From: SOIV01 sp964435925
Lineage (GTDB): Bacteria > Acidobacteriota > Aminicenantia > Aminicenantales > Aminicenantaceae
Length of the DNA stretch: 20,326 nucleotides
NCBI GenBank assembly: GCA_964435925.1
Contig: CAYTBG010000043.1
Coordinates: 1-20,326 of the forward strand
Direction of reading: 5' to 3'
The first letter of the stretch is position 1; each line of letters starts with the position of its first letter. A program made the position numbers and the translations under genes. This document shows positions 6,356 through 13,287 of this stretch, one piece after another. Under the pieces are notes generated by a model. The model did no database searches and was not told where the DNA came from. It saw only the letters and a list, made by a program, of their open reading frames with translations.

Positions 6356-8722
6356 ATGAATCCCATTTCCTTTAAAAACCTTAAGTTCTTCAAGAAATCT
6401 GAGCCCCAAACAATAAAGCAAAAAAACAGCACTTCTCCCTCCAAGACAGAAATAAAGCTAACCTATTGGCAAAAACTGGCTCAGAGTCCCATTGTTTTTC
6501 TTTTCATTTTTGTGGCGATTCTCGCCGCCTTTATCTCTTATGTGCCTTCAAAGTCCCTCCCCCTTCCCCAAGAAGGGGAGATCGCGCGCTCGGATATCAT
6601 CGCCCCGGCTGATTTAACCGTCGAAGATGAAGAAACAACTGAAAATAGAAGAAAGGAAGCAGCCGATGCAATCCTGCCTGTTTACACTCAGGATGCGAAT
6701 GTCTTCTCGGACACAGAAGGGAATATCCGGGAATTTTTCAATTCTGGACGCGAATGGCTCAAGGAACCCGTTACAGTTACAAGGAGAGATGAGTTCCAAA
6801 AAGACATTCAAGAGAAATATGATTTTGAAATTCCTTCCAAAGACTTGAGGCTTCTGATAAAAAACAAATTTTCAGCAGTTACTGAGGAAAGTCTCATTAG
6901 CCTCCTCGGAAAAATCTATGCGCAAGGCATCATCCTCTCGAAAAACCTTTTTATCTACGGAGAACAGGAGAGGGGCTTTAATTTTTTAACGGGCCCGGAT
7001 ACTGAAAAAACCCTAAAAATTGAGGAGATAATTGATACAAAAGAAGGCAAAGAAATTCTGGCCGAGGAAATAGGTCAGCTGGACCTTCATCGAAACGAGA
7101 AAGCCCTGCTTACAGATCTTGCCAACTTCTTCCTTTCGGCGAATATCACTTACAACAAAACAGAAACTGAAGCGCAAAAAGAGCAGGCCCGACAAAGCAT
7201 AGAAACTGTCTTTTACACTATAAAAAAAGGCAAAGTGATCATCCGCAAAGGGGATGAGGTCAATAAAGAAGCTATAGATTATATCAATATTATCAACCAA
7301 AACCTACAGGCCAAACCGGGCTGGCTAACCAACTTCTCGGGCACATTTCTTCTTTATGCTCTTCTTTTCCTTGCCCTCTGGTATTACATAAACTCCATCA
7401 CGAAATTCAGACGAGCCTTGAAAATTTTCATCATGATGGGTGCAACTCTCATCATAAGTGTTCTTCTTTATAAACTCTCAATCTTCTTAGCTGGCATATT
7501 CAGCGCAAGCACCAATATTTTCCTGTTTACCTATACTGAGAGCTACTGGTATGCCTTTCTCTTTCAGTTCGGTGTACTTCTCATAGCCTTTCTTGCAGGG
7601 AATCAACTCGCTCTAATTTACACAGTCCTCAACAGCTTGCTCGTAGGCTATCTATTCCAAGAGAATTTCTATCTGATGATCTTTTGCCTTATAGGAGGCT
7701 TAGCGGCGATTTACGGAATAAAATATTACGGAAGACATAAAAGAACATCTGCCTTTCGGGCAGGGATTTTTTTAGTTGCTCCCATCAATATTATCGTTAT
7801 TCTCATTATCCATCTTATCAGAGAAATAATGGGCCCTATCGACCTGGTTGCCAGCGAACTTTTCATGGGTATTTTAGGAGGGATTTTATCTGGCTCCTTA
7901 GCCTTTCTTCTTCTCCCAATCTTTGAAAACGTGTTTGAATTCCTAACCCAAACCAAGCTCTTAGAGCTTATGAACACAGACCTCCCGATTTTCAAGCAGA
8001 TGGCTGCCGAAGCTCCTGGTTCCTATCAGCATTCTCTAACAGTCGCTTCTTTGGCTGAAAGAGCTGCCGAGGAAATCAAAGTAGATCCCATGCTGGTCAA
8101 GGCCGGTGCTCTTTACCACGATATAGGAAAAATCAAAAGACCGGAATACTTCATCGAGAACAGAATCGAAAATCCTGATGTGCATAGAGACCTCAAGCCG
8201 AGCATGAGCACTCTTGTCATTATTAACCATGTCAAAGAAGGAGTGGAGCTCGCAAAAAAACTAAAACTTCCAGAAAAAATAATAGAAATAATCGCCCAAC
8301 ATCACGGAAGATCACTGATGAGATTCTTCTTCCAGAAGGCGAAAGAAAAATATGATCCCGAAATGCAAAAAATAGGTGAAGAAAGCTACAGGTATGCGGG
8401 GCCCATACCTGAAAGCAAGGAAGCTGCCCTGATTATGCTCTCCGACTCCGTGGAGGCAGCAGCTCGAAGTTTGAAAACACCCTCGCTTCCAAGCCTGAGA
8501 AAACTGATTACTGAAATCTTCAATAATTACATACAGGATGGGCAGCTCGATGACTGTTATTTTTCCTTCAAAGAGCTGCAGGCAGTTGCCTCGATTTTTC
8601 TCTCCACTCTTTATTCAATCTATCATCCGCGAGTCGAATACCCTGGCTTTGACTTTGAAATTAAAAAAAAGAACGAAAAAAACAAAAAATCTGATGATAG
8701 AAATTTTAAATCAACAGCATAA
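6356..8722 (+). CDS. pgpH: 7TM-HD membrane phosphohydrolase (PgpH/YqfF-type c-di-AMP phosphodiesterase)
   Basis: A 788-residue protein with the PgpH layout. A first membrane helix SPIVFLFIFVAILAAFISYV (about residues 44-63) precedes a large extracytoplasmic domain (about 70-310) with the APADLTVEDEETTENRR and KKGKVIIRKGDEVNKEA patterns of the 7TMR-HDED family. Then follow several membrane helices (about 325-530) and a cytoplasmic HD domain: QHSLTVASLAERAAEE (His559), LYHDIGK (His588-Asp589), AQHHG and MLSDSVEAAARSL. Characterised members hydrolyse cyclic-di-AMP; that substrate is inferred from family. The charged C-terminus overlaps ybeY by 29 bases. Context with phoH, ybeY and era is the standard bacterial arrangement. 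The ribosome site before the ATG is weak. Confidence 0.93.
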   Translation: MNPISFKNLKFFKKSEPQTIKQKNSTSPSKTEIKLTYWQKLAQSPIVFLFIFVAILAAFISYVPSKSLPLPQEGEIARSDIIAPADLTVEDEETTENRRKEAADAILPVYTQDANVFSDTEGNIREFFNSGREWLKEPVTVTRRDEFQKDIQEKYDFEIPSKDLRLLIKNKFSAVTEESLISLLGKIYAQGIILSKNLFIYGEQERGFNFLTGPDTEKTLKIEEIIDTKEGKEILAEEIGQLDLHRNEKALLTDLANFFLSANITYNKTETEAQKEQARQSIETVFYTIKKGKVIIRKGDEVNKEAIDYINIINQNLQAKPGWLTNFSGTFLLYALLFLALWYYINSITKFRRALKIFIMMGATLIISVLLYKLSIFLAGIFSASTNIFLFTYTESYWYAFLFQFGVLLIAFLAGNQLALIYTVLNSLLVGYLFQENFYLMIFCLIGGLAAIYGIKYYGRHKRTSAFRAGIFLVAPINIIVILIIHLIREIMGPIDLVASELFMGILGGILSGSLAFLLLPIFENVFEFLTQTKLLELMNTDLPIFKQMAAEAPGSYQHSLTVASLAERAAEEIKVDPMLVKAGALYHDIGKIKRPEYFIENRIENPDVHRDLKPSMSTLVIINHVKEGVELAKKLKLPEKIIEIIAQHHGRSLMRFFFQKAKEKYDPEMQKIGEESYRYAGPIPESKEAALIMLSDSVEAAARSLKTPSLPSLRKLITEIFNNYIQDGQLDDCYFSFKELQAVASIFLSTLYSIYHPRVEYPGFDFEIKKKNEKNKKSDDRNFKSTA

Positions 8723-9107
8723 ATACTGGATCAGTCTTAAGAAATTTAAGGATTTGCTTGAAAAATTAGTCGAACACCGTAAACTGAAAGACGCGGAGGT
8801 GACTCTGGTCTTTGTGGATACAAAAACAATAAAAAGACTAAATCACAGGTTCCTGAAGATAAACGCGCCGACTGATGTCCTAAGCTTTCCTCTTGGGGAA
8901 AAAAGTGCTGACGGAAAATTCTATCTTGGTGACATTGTTATATCTGTTCCCCAGGCTTTCAAGCAATGTTTTTCGCTAAAACACGGCCTGGAAAGAGAGC
9001 TGGAGCTTTTGACCATCCATGGCTTTCTTCATCTTATCGGGTTTGATCACTCTGAGGGATTTGAAGAGGAAGAAAAGAAAATCCACAAGCTTGTATTAGA
9101 AGGATAA
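8694..9107 (+). CDS. ybeY: endoribonuclease YbeY (rRNA maturation factor)
   Basis: A 137-residue single-strand-specific metallo-endoribonuclease used in 16S rRNA 3' maturation and ribosome quality control. The zinc motif HGFLHLIGFDH gives His109, His113 and His119, preceded by NAPTDVLSFPL (58-68) and YLGDIVIS, all family hallmarks. The frame is open upstream to 8538, but that part lies inside the pgpH-like gene. I chose the ATG at 8694 because the protein then begins MIEILNQQ, the usual YbeY start and length. Its start overlaps the previous gene by 29 bases, and the next gene begins one base after its stop, so translation is probably coupled. Confidence 0.96.
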   Translation: MIEILNQQHKYWISLKKFKDLLEKLVEHRKLKDAEVTLVFVDTKTIKRLNHRFLKINAPTDVLSFPLGEKSADGKFYLGDIVISVPQAFKQCFSLKHGLERELELLTIHGFLHLIGFDHSEGFEEEEKKIHKLVLEG

Positions 9108-9108
9108 A

Positions 9109-10329
9109 ATGGAAATAGAATTTTTTGAATCGGTAGGATTCTTTTTTAGTTTTTTGGCTGCGTTTCTTTTTTCTCTCTTTCATCTGTCATTAGGTTCTTT
9201 TTCAAAAATTTCTCTCAGCCGATTCCTTGAAGACGAAGAAAAGCAGTATCGCCTCAAAATCCTCGATATCTATGATGAGATAAAAATGGCAGTCGAGTTT
9301 ATGAGAATTCTGTTCATCATCGCTTTTCTAATTTACCTTTATATCATTTTTCCTCATTTAATGTTCTGGCCGCTCTGGCTGTTTCTAATTTCTCTGGCTA
9401 TTTACTTCATTTTCTTTGATCTTGTGCCCTTTCTTCTTAACTCTTTAAGCAGAAAAAGAATCCTTGGCTTTTTCCTCCCTTCCTATAGACTTGCCTATTT
9501 TATTGCCTCTCCAATCTTGCTCATAAAAAAAATAAAGCCCTCAGATGAGGAGAAAGATGAATTACGTGAGGCTTCGGACGAAGAGATTCAGACATTTATC
9601 GATGAAGCCAAGGAAGAAGGCATCATCGAGAAAGAAGAAGGTGTGCTCCTGAAAAGTGTGGTCGAATTCGGCGATACTGTCGTCAGGGAAATCATGACCC
9701 CTAGGGTGGATATTGCTTGTATACCTAAAGATTCAACCATACAAAAGCTTAGAGATTTGGTTATACATGTAAAGCATTCTCGCATCCCTGTCTACAAGGA
9801 TAGAATAGATAACATTGAAGGAATTGTGATTGCCAAAGATCTACTCGAGTATGCAGATGATAAACTCAAGAACAGCCCCATCGAACCGCTCATTCGAAAA
9901 GCTTATTTTGTTCCTGAATCCATGAAGGTGGCAGAGCTCCTGAAGGAATTCCAAAAAAGAAAACAAAAATTGGCCGTGGTCGTTGACGAGCACGGAGGTG
10001 TGTCAGGTTTGGTCACTATGGAAGATCTTGTTGAAGAGATTGTCGGAGAAATCCGGGATGAATACGACATGGATAAAGCCCGGATTATAGAAAAAGGCCC
10101 GTTCGATTATGTTGTCTCGGGGGATGCAGAAGTCGAAGAAATCGAGGAGCTGTTTGATCTAGAATTTGCCGAAGAGGACTATCTCACAGCTGGAGGATTA
10201 ATCACGCATCATTTAGGAAGATTGCCGGAGCAGGGCGAACAATTACAGATTAAGGGATTATCCCTGGAAGTTCTGGAAGTGGACCAGAAAAGGATAAAAA
10301 AACTAAGAATAAAAAAGCAAACCGATTAG
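9109..10329 (+). CDS. CNNM/CorC-HlyC family membrane protein with CBS domains
   Basis: A 406-residue protein of the hemolysin C/CorC group, implicated in divalent-cation (Mg2+/Co2+) transport or tolerance. The N-terminal half holds about four hydrophobic segments (9-30, 65-82, 86-110, 119-140), matching a degenerate DUF21/CNNM membrane domain. Then EEGIIEKEEGVLLKSVVEFG leads into VVREIMTPRVDI and the CBS pair (HSRIPVYKDRIDNIEGIV; KQKLAVVVDEHGGVSGLVT). A CorC_HlyC domain follows (about 330-403: DYLTAGGLITHHLGRLPEQG). The N-terminus lacks strong DUF21 signature residues, so transport activity is less certain than the CBS/CorC assignment. It begins one base after ybeY and ends 5 bases before a hairpin-repeat array that may terminate the transcript. 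Confidence 0.9.
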   Translation: MEIEFFESVGFFFSFLAAFLFSLFHLSLGSFSKISLSRFLEDEEKQYRLKILDIYDEIKMAVEFMRILFIIAFLIYLYIIFPHLMFWPLWLFLISLAIYFIFFDLVPFLLNSLSRKRILGFFLPSYRLAYFIASPILLIKKIKPSDEEKDELREASDEEIQTFIDEAKEEGIIEKEEGVLLKSVVEFGDTVVREIMTPRVDIACIPKDSTIQKLRDLVIHVKHSRIPVYKDRIDNIEGIVIAKDLLEYADDKLKNSPIEPLIRKAYFVPESMKVAELLKEFQKRKQKLAVVVDEHGGVSGLVTMEDLVEEIVGEIRDEYDMDKARIIEKGPFDYVVSGDAEVEEIEELFDLEFAEEDYLTAGGLITHHLGRLPEQGEQLQIKGLSLEVLEVDQKRIKKLRIKKQTD

Positions 10330-10334
10330 TTATT

Positions 10335-10515
10335 TGTAGGGGCTTGATTTATCAAGCCCACATTTTTTATAATGATTTTATGTATTAAATCCGTATTATA
10401 TTTTGTAGGGGTTTGATTTATCAAGCCCACCTTTTTTTATAATGATTTTATTAATTAAATCCGTATTATATTTTGTAGGGGTTTGATTTATCAAGCCCAC
10501 CTTTTTTTATAATGA
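10335..10515 (+). repeat. roughly 70-bp tandem repeat of hairpin units, terminator-like
   Basis: Three hairpin cores start at 10335, 10404 and 10474 (spacings 69 and 70). Each core reads TGTAGGGG(C/T)TTGATTT then ATCAAGCCCAC. The first has a perfect 9-bp stem GGGCTTGAT/ATCAAGCCC; the other two have one C-to-T change. Each is followed by CATTTTTTAT or CTTTTTTTAT, then AATGATTTTAT, and the two spacers are nearly identical. Hairpin plus T-run downstream of the CorC gene fits a repeated rho-independent terminator. Each unit also contains a TATAAT (10368, 10438, 10508) that might serve as a -10 box for era. Same family as 2395-2470. Confidence 0.85.
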
Positions 10516-10568
10516 TTTTATGTATAAAAAACCACATTATTGAGACAAAAACATAAAGCGCTAAATAC

Positions 10569-11495
10569 ATGGCAAAAATGAAAGTTGGCTATGTGGCCTT
10601 AATCGGACGGCCTAATGTAGGTAAATCCACCCTTCTAAATAAAATGCTGGGGCAAAAAGTAGCGATCACCTCCGATAAACCCCAGACAACAAGAATCAGC
10701 ATCCTTGGCATCAGAACAACTCAAAAAGGACAGATTATCTTTGTCGACAATCCCGGCATCCATAAGCCTTTGCATAATTTGAATAAGAGAATGATGAGCT
10801 TTGTTTATTCCGCTCTGGAGACTTCCAACCTTGTCAATCTGCTTATCGACGCCACCTTGAAATTTGGTCACGGAGACGAGTTTGTCTTAGAAACATTGAA
10901 AAATATATCCACTCCCATATTTTTACTGATCAATAAAGTAGATATCGTTAAAAAAGAAAAAATCCTTCTCCTCATCGACAAATACAAAGACTTACTGAAT
11001 TTTAAAGAAATCATTCCCATTTCTGCACTCAAAGGAACTAACCTAGATACCCTCGAGGATTTAACCTACGATAATTTGCCAGAAGCTCAAAAAATTTTCT
11101 CAGATGATGAAATATCAGATCAATCTCAGAGATTTCTCTTATCAGAAATTGTTCGAGAAAAAGTCCTCAGCCATGTCGAGCAAGAACTTCCTTTTGTAAC
11201 AGCTGTCTACATAGACAGGTTAGAAGATAGAATAAAAGATTCATCTCCAAATGCACTCTCAGGGAAGAAGAAACCGGTAAAATACATCAATGCCACTATC
11301 TTTGTCGAGAAAGAAACCCATCGGAGAATTGTTATAGGCAAACATGGACGGCTGATAAAGACAATCGGCACCCAAGCTCGCCAGGAGCTGGAGCACATTC
11401 TTGGCACACGTGTTTATCTTGATTTGTGGGTAAAGGTCAAGGAAAAATGGCGCGATTCGCCCGATGTCCTGGATTTAATCGAAAGTCAGAAATAG
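10569..11495 (+). CDS. era: GTPase Era (ribosome assembly)
   Basis: A 308-residue Era GTPase, which binds the 3' end of 16S rRNA and acts in 30S assembly. The GTPase motifs are G1 GRPNVGKS (13-20), the switch PQTTR (39-42 region), G3 DNPG (60-63; most Era proteins have DTPG), G4 NKVD (122-125) and G5 ISALKG. The C-terminal KH domain contains VIGKHGRLIKTIGTQARQEL then YLDLWVKVKEKWR. No clear ribosome site precedes the ATG at 10569; an in-frame ATG at 10578 is an alternative. It is separated from the CorC gene by the tandem hairpin repeats, so it may have its own promoter there. Confidence 0.96.
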   Translation: MAKMKVGYVALIGRPNVGKSTLLNKMLGQKVAITSDKPQTTRISILGIRTTQKGQIIFVDNPGIHKPLHNLNKRMMSFVYSALETSNLVNLLIDATLKFGHGDEFVLETLKNISTPIFLLINKVDIVKKEKILLLIDKYKDLLNFKEIIPISALKGTNLDTLEDLTYDNLPEAQKIFSDDEISDQSQRFLLSEIVREKVLSHVEQELPFVTAVYIDRLEDRIKDSSPNALSGKKKPVKYINATIFVEKETHRRIVIGKHGRLIKTIGTQARQELEHILGTRVYLDLWVKVKEKWRDSPDVLDLIESQK

Positions 11496-11498
11496 AGA

Positions 11499-11592
11499 GG
11501 GAACGTTCCCAGGAAAGGGGACGTTCCCCAAAGTACCACCCTTTGCTTCATTTATAAGACTATCTTATTGTTGTAGGAAAGGGGACGTCCCC
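11499..11592. repeat. GGGGACGTTCCCC palindrome cluster (REP-like)
   Basis: Three short palindromes follow era: GGGAACGTTCCC (11499-11510, perfect), GGGGACGTTCCCC (11517-11529) and GGGGACGTCCCC (11581-11592, perfect). The last two share the longer unit AGGAAAGGGGACGT(T)CCCC, starting at 11511 and 11575. Such G-rich palindromes resemble dispersed REP-like elements, in some genomes linked to REP-associated tyrosine transposases; no transposase gene is present here. They could fold as hairpins after era. Confidence 0.75.
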
Positions 11593-11613
11593 ATATTAGT
11601 TTCCAATTTGCAA

Positions 11614-11642
11614 TTGACAAGAACCATAATTGATGCGAAAAT
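11614..11642 (+). promoter_or_regulatory. weak candidate promoter for tRNA-His
   Basis: TTGACA (11614-11619) is perfect. A -10 at 17-base spacing is only GAAAAT (11637-11642), which keeps three consensus bases. It lies about 18 bases before the tRNA, a suitable position. Offered as likely but not strong. Confidence 0.35.
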
Positions 11643-11659
11643 TTTATTCCCCTTTTTAT

Positions 11660-11737
11660 GGTGAGCGTAGCTCAACTGGTTAGAGCACTGGATTGTGGAT
11701 CCAGAGGTTGGGGGTTCGAGACCCCTCGCTCACCCCA
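11660..11737 (+). tRNA. tRNA-His (anticodon GTG), CCA encoded
   Basis: The full cloverleaf can be drawn by hand. The acceptor stem GTGAGCG (11661-11667) pairs perfectly with CGCTCAC (11727-11733). The D stem is GCTC/GAGC (11670-11673, 11683-11686). The anticodon stem CTGGA/TCCAG encloses loop TTGTGGA, with GTG at 11695-11697. The T arm GGGGG-TTCGAGA-CCCCT has one G-T pair. The histidine-specific extra G at -1 (11660) faces the C discriminator (11734), and CCA (11735-11737) is encoded. The apparent phage element starts directly downstream, so this tRNA may be its integration site. Confidence 0.97.
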
Positions 11738-11770
11738 CCTTATTTCCTCTGTTACCTCTGGAAATCATTT

Positions 11771-11849
11771 AAAGTGCACACTTTATGAGCCTTTTGAATT
11801 TGTCGCATATTTACACAATTTTTAACGATTTTTTCATAAAATGTGCACA
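11771..11849. promoter_or_regulatory. paired GTGCAC-centred palindromes between tRNA and the first element gene
   Basis: TAAAGTG-CA-CACTTTA (11770-11785) is a 7-bp inverted repeat. TGTGCACA (11842-11849) is a perfect palindrome sharing the GTGCAC core. Another partial match, GAGCACA, follows at 11854. The stretch 11738-11882 has no ORF or clear terminator. These could be protein-binding sites near an element end (recombinase or directionality factor), which is inference. Confidence 0.35.
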
Positions 11850-11882
11850 ATTTGAGCACAGTTTTTTTATAATATTATCGGA

Positions 11883-12797
11883 TTAGTAAATTTTCTGCCG
11901 AATCCTTAAATATGTCATTCTCAAGGATCGTGCAGAAGAATATTTATTTTGATAAGCCTTATTCCACTCTTTTAAAGCATCTTTCCAAAAGTTCATTTTT
12001 CCAACTGGAGGGATCCCTCCTCTTTTCTCAATGAATTTATAAACCTCTAAATTTTTAATCGTTATTTTTTTTCTTTGAGGCAAATATCTTGAAATGGGCT
12101 TGAATAAAGATGAAAATTCTTTTTGACTCAATGGCCTGAAAATTTTTAGTTCTACTTTTTTCCCTCCATATGAGGAAATTTCTTGAACAATTGAATATGA
12201 TGGAAGTATAGGTTTGATTCCTGTAAGTATAAACATCAGTAAGGAAAATTGGCTGAAATAAGTATTTTGAGAATACCAGTTTATTACATTAGCAAGTTTT
12301 CTTAATTTTGTTCCAGGAAAGGTAATAATTTCATCTACATCAGGACCTAAGGGATCAGCTTTAATGGGAATTCTTATATATTTAAGGATGTTTTTTTGAA
12401 CCTCCTCCCGATGTTTTTTATAAAAATCATCCGCTTCTTTCTTAGCTTCTTTTCTAAGCCACTCAATAGCCCTATCATAGCCATCTTTAAACGGCACTTC
12501 CTGAGTGCCGAAAAGCTCTTTTCTTATTTGTTTGACTTCAGATGAAATAAATTTAATTCGTTCTTCAGAAGCAATAAAAACACCAGGATAAAAATTAAGC
12601 ATTGGTAGGAAGTCTTTTCGAATCTTTTCGTTTTCATAAAGATAAAGGGTTATGCGTTGAATCATTTCAAAATTTTCTTTTAAAGATTCTCCCATGACCC
12701 CAATGCGGTTAAGAATCTCGATGCCCTCTTTAGCATGTAGTCTTAAATGTGGTGCTAATTTTATTTCATAAAATTTACGAAAATCTTTTTCGTTCAT
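11883..12797 (-). CDS. protein of unknown function at the tRNA-proximal end of the element
   Basis: A 304-residue protein I do not recognise. It has no signal peptide. The N-terminal half is helical and charged (WLRKEAKKEADDFYKKHREE, about 113-132). A hydrophobic stretch FSQFSLLMFILTGIKPILPS (about 192-211) could be a buried strand-helix unit rather than a membrane helix. The C-terminus has a Trp-rich pattern, FWKDALKEWNKAYQNKYSSA, then RSLRMTYLRIRQK, basic and possibly DNA-binding. No tyrosine-recombinase Arg/His/Arg/Tyr set and no serine-recombinase catalytic pattern is visible, although its place (first gene, pointing at the tRNA) is where an integrase is often found. A GGAG site precedes the ATG by 6 bases. 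It is divergent from the replication operon across a 90-base control region, an arrangement also typical of repressors. Confidence 0.8.
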   Translation of the reverse strand: MNEKDFRKFYEIKLAPHLRLHAKEGIEILNRIGVMGESLKENFEMIQRITLYLYENEKIRKDFLPMLNFYPGVFIASEERIKFISSEVKQIRKELFGTQEVPFKDGYDRAIEWLRKEAKKEADDFYKKHREEVQKNILKYIRIPIKADPLGPDVDEIITFPGTKLRKLANVINWYSQNTYFSQFSLLMFILTGIKPILPSYSIVQEISSYGGKKVELKIFRPLSQKEFSSLFKPISRYLPQRKKITIKNLEVYKFIEKRGGIPPVGKMNFWKDALKEWNKAYQNKYSSARSLRMTYLRIRQKIY

Positions 12798-12809
12798 TGT
12801 TTCTCCACT

Positions 12810-12850
12810 GTTAACAATATTTGACAGATTTTATGTTAACTAGTTATATT
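12810..12850 (+). promoter_or_regulatory. divergent control region with early promoter and operator-like palindromes
   Basis: For the plus strand, TTGACA (12821-12826) and TATATT (12845-12850) are 18 bases apart, followed by a good ribosome site AAGGAGA (12874-12880) before the ATG at 12888. Two GTTAAC palindromes (12810-12815 and 12835-12840), 25 bases apart, bracket the -35 box. The second is fused to TAACTAGTTA (12837-12846), a perfect 10-bp palindrome overlapping the -10. A repressor bound here could control both directions, as in phage switch regions. Confidence 0.55.
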
Positions 12851-12887
12851 ATAATCGAAAGTGGAAATAAGTCAAGGAGAATAAAAA

Positions 12888-13076
12888 ATGAAACTCAATG
12901 CTTATCAGACCCGAGTCCTTTACCGTGCGGTTAGGCGATATTTTTCATTTGAAGAAAAACTTCAGTTGCTTGATTTCAGGGGAAACCTTGAGACATATGA
13001 GAAAAGACTTTTGAAGTTGGCTAGGAAATATAAAGTTGATGTCCAAAAGATTCTGAAGGAAAACACAAAGGAGTAA
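12888..13076 (+). CDS. small helical protein of unknown function, first gene of the early operon
   Basis: A 62-residue protein I do not recognise. It is basic and predicted all-helical: the N-terminal YQTRVLYRAVRRYFSFEEKL is followed by LETYEKRLLKLARKYKVDVQ. It has a strong ribosome site (AAGGAGA, 7 bases before the ATG) and sits right behind the candidate early promoter, so it is very likely expressed first. One base separates its stop from the next gene, which is HTH-like. A Cro- or Cox-like regulatory role is possible from position only; no helix-turn-helix signature is evident. Confidence 0.7.
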   Translation: MKLNAYQTRVLYRAVRRYFSFEEKLQLLDFRGNLETYEKRLLKLARKYKVDVQKILKENTKE

Positions 13077-13077
13077 A

Positions 13078-13287
13078 ATGCAAAATCTCCTCACTCCTAC
13101 TGATCTCGCGCAAATTATATCTTGCAGCAAGGGGCATGTATATCGGTTAGTGTTTCAGCGAAAAGTCCCTTTTATCAAGATCGCAGGATCAGTGAGATTC
13201 CGAGAAGAAGCAATTCAAAGGTGGATCCGGGAGCAGGAAGTTGTTAGCGTAAGGGAAGTATTAAGGGGAAAGAGGGGAAAGAAATGA
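13078..13287 (+). CDS. helix-turn-helix protein, excisionase/MerR-like
   Basis: A 69-residue protein with the pattern LLTPTDLAQIISCSKGHVYR, followed by the wing-like stretch VPFIKIAGSVRFREEAIQRW (about residues 4-50). This is the HTH_17/excisionase-family winged helix found in phage Xis-type and plasmid DNA-binding proteins. The basic tail ends RGKRGKK. An AAAGGAG site at 13067-13073 precedes the ATG by 4 bases. It overlaps the primase-helicase start by 4 bases (ATGA), so the two are translationally coupled. It may act as recombination directionality factor, as regulator, or as loader for the replication protein; the sequence does not decide. Confidence 0.85.
   Translation: MQNLLTPTDLAQIISCSKGHVYRLVFQRKVPFIKIAGSVRFREEAIQRWIREQEVVSVREVLRGKRGKK

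Noticed and set aside
8538..8693. Longer ybeY start at 8538
   Set aside because: It would lie deep inside the preceding gene and add residues absent from the usual YbeY N-terminus; MIEILNQQ at 8694 fits the family.
10335..10515. Evenly spaced repeats resembling a small CRISPR array
   Set aside because: The 'spacers' are nearly identical to each other, the repeats are palindromic hairpins also found singly elsewhere (2395-2470), and no cas gene is present.
10746..10760. Era G3 motif DNPG instead of DTPG as a sign of inactivity
   Set aside because: The Asp and Gly that matter are kept and all other GTPase motifs are intact; noted only as a variant.
5354..11495. phoH - 7TM-HD - ybeY - corC-like - era as a novel system
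   Set aside because: This is a widely conserved bacterial neighbourhood; gene content and motifs are ordinary.
11883..12797. Calling the tRNA-proximal gene an integrase
   Set aside because: No recombinase catalytic pattern is visible in the translation; position alone is not enough.
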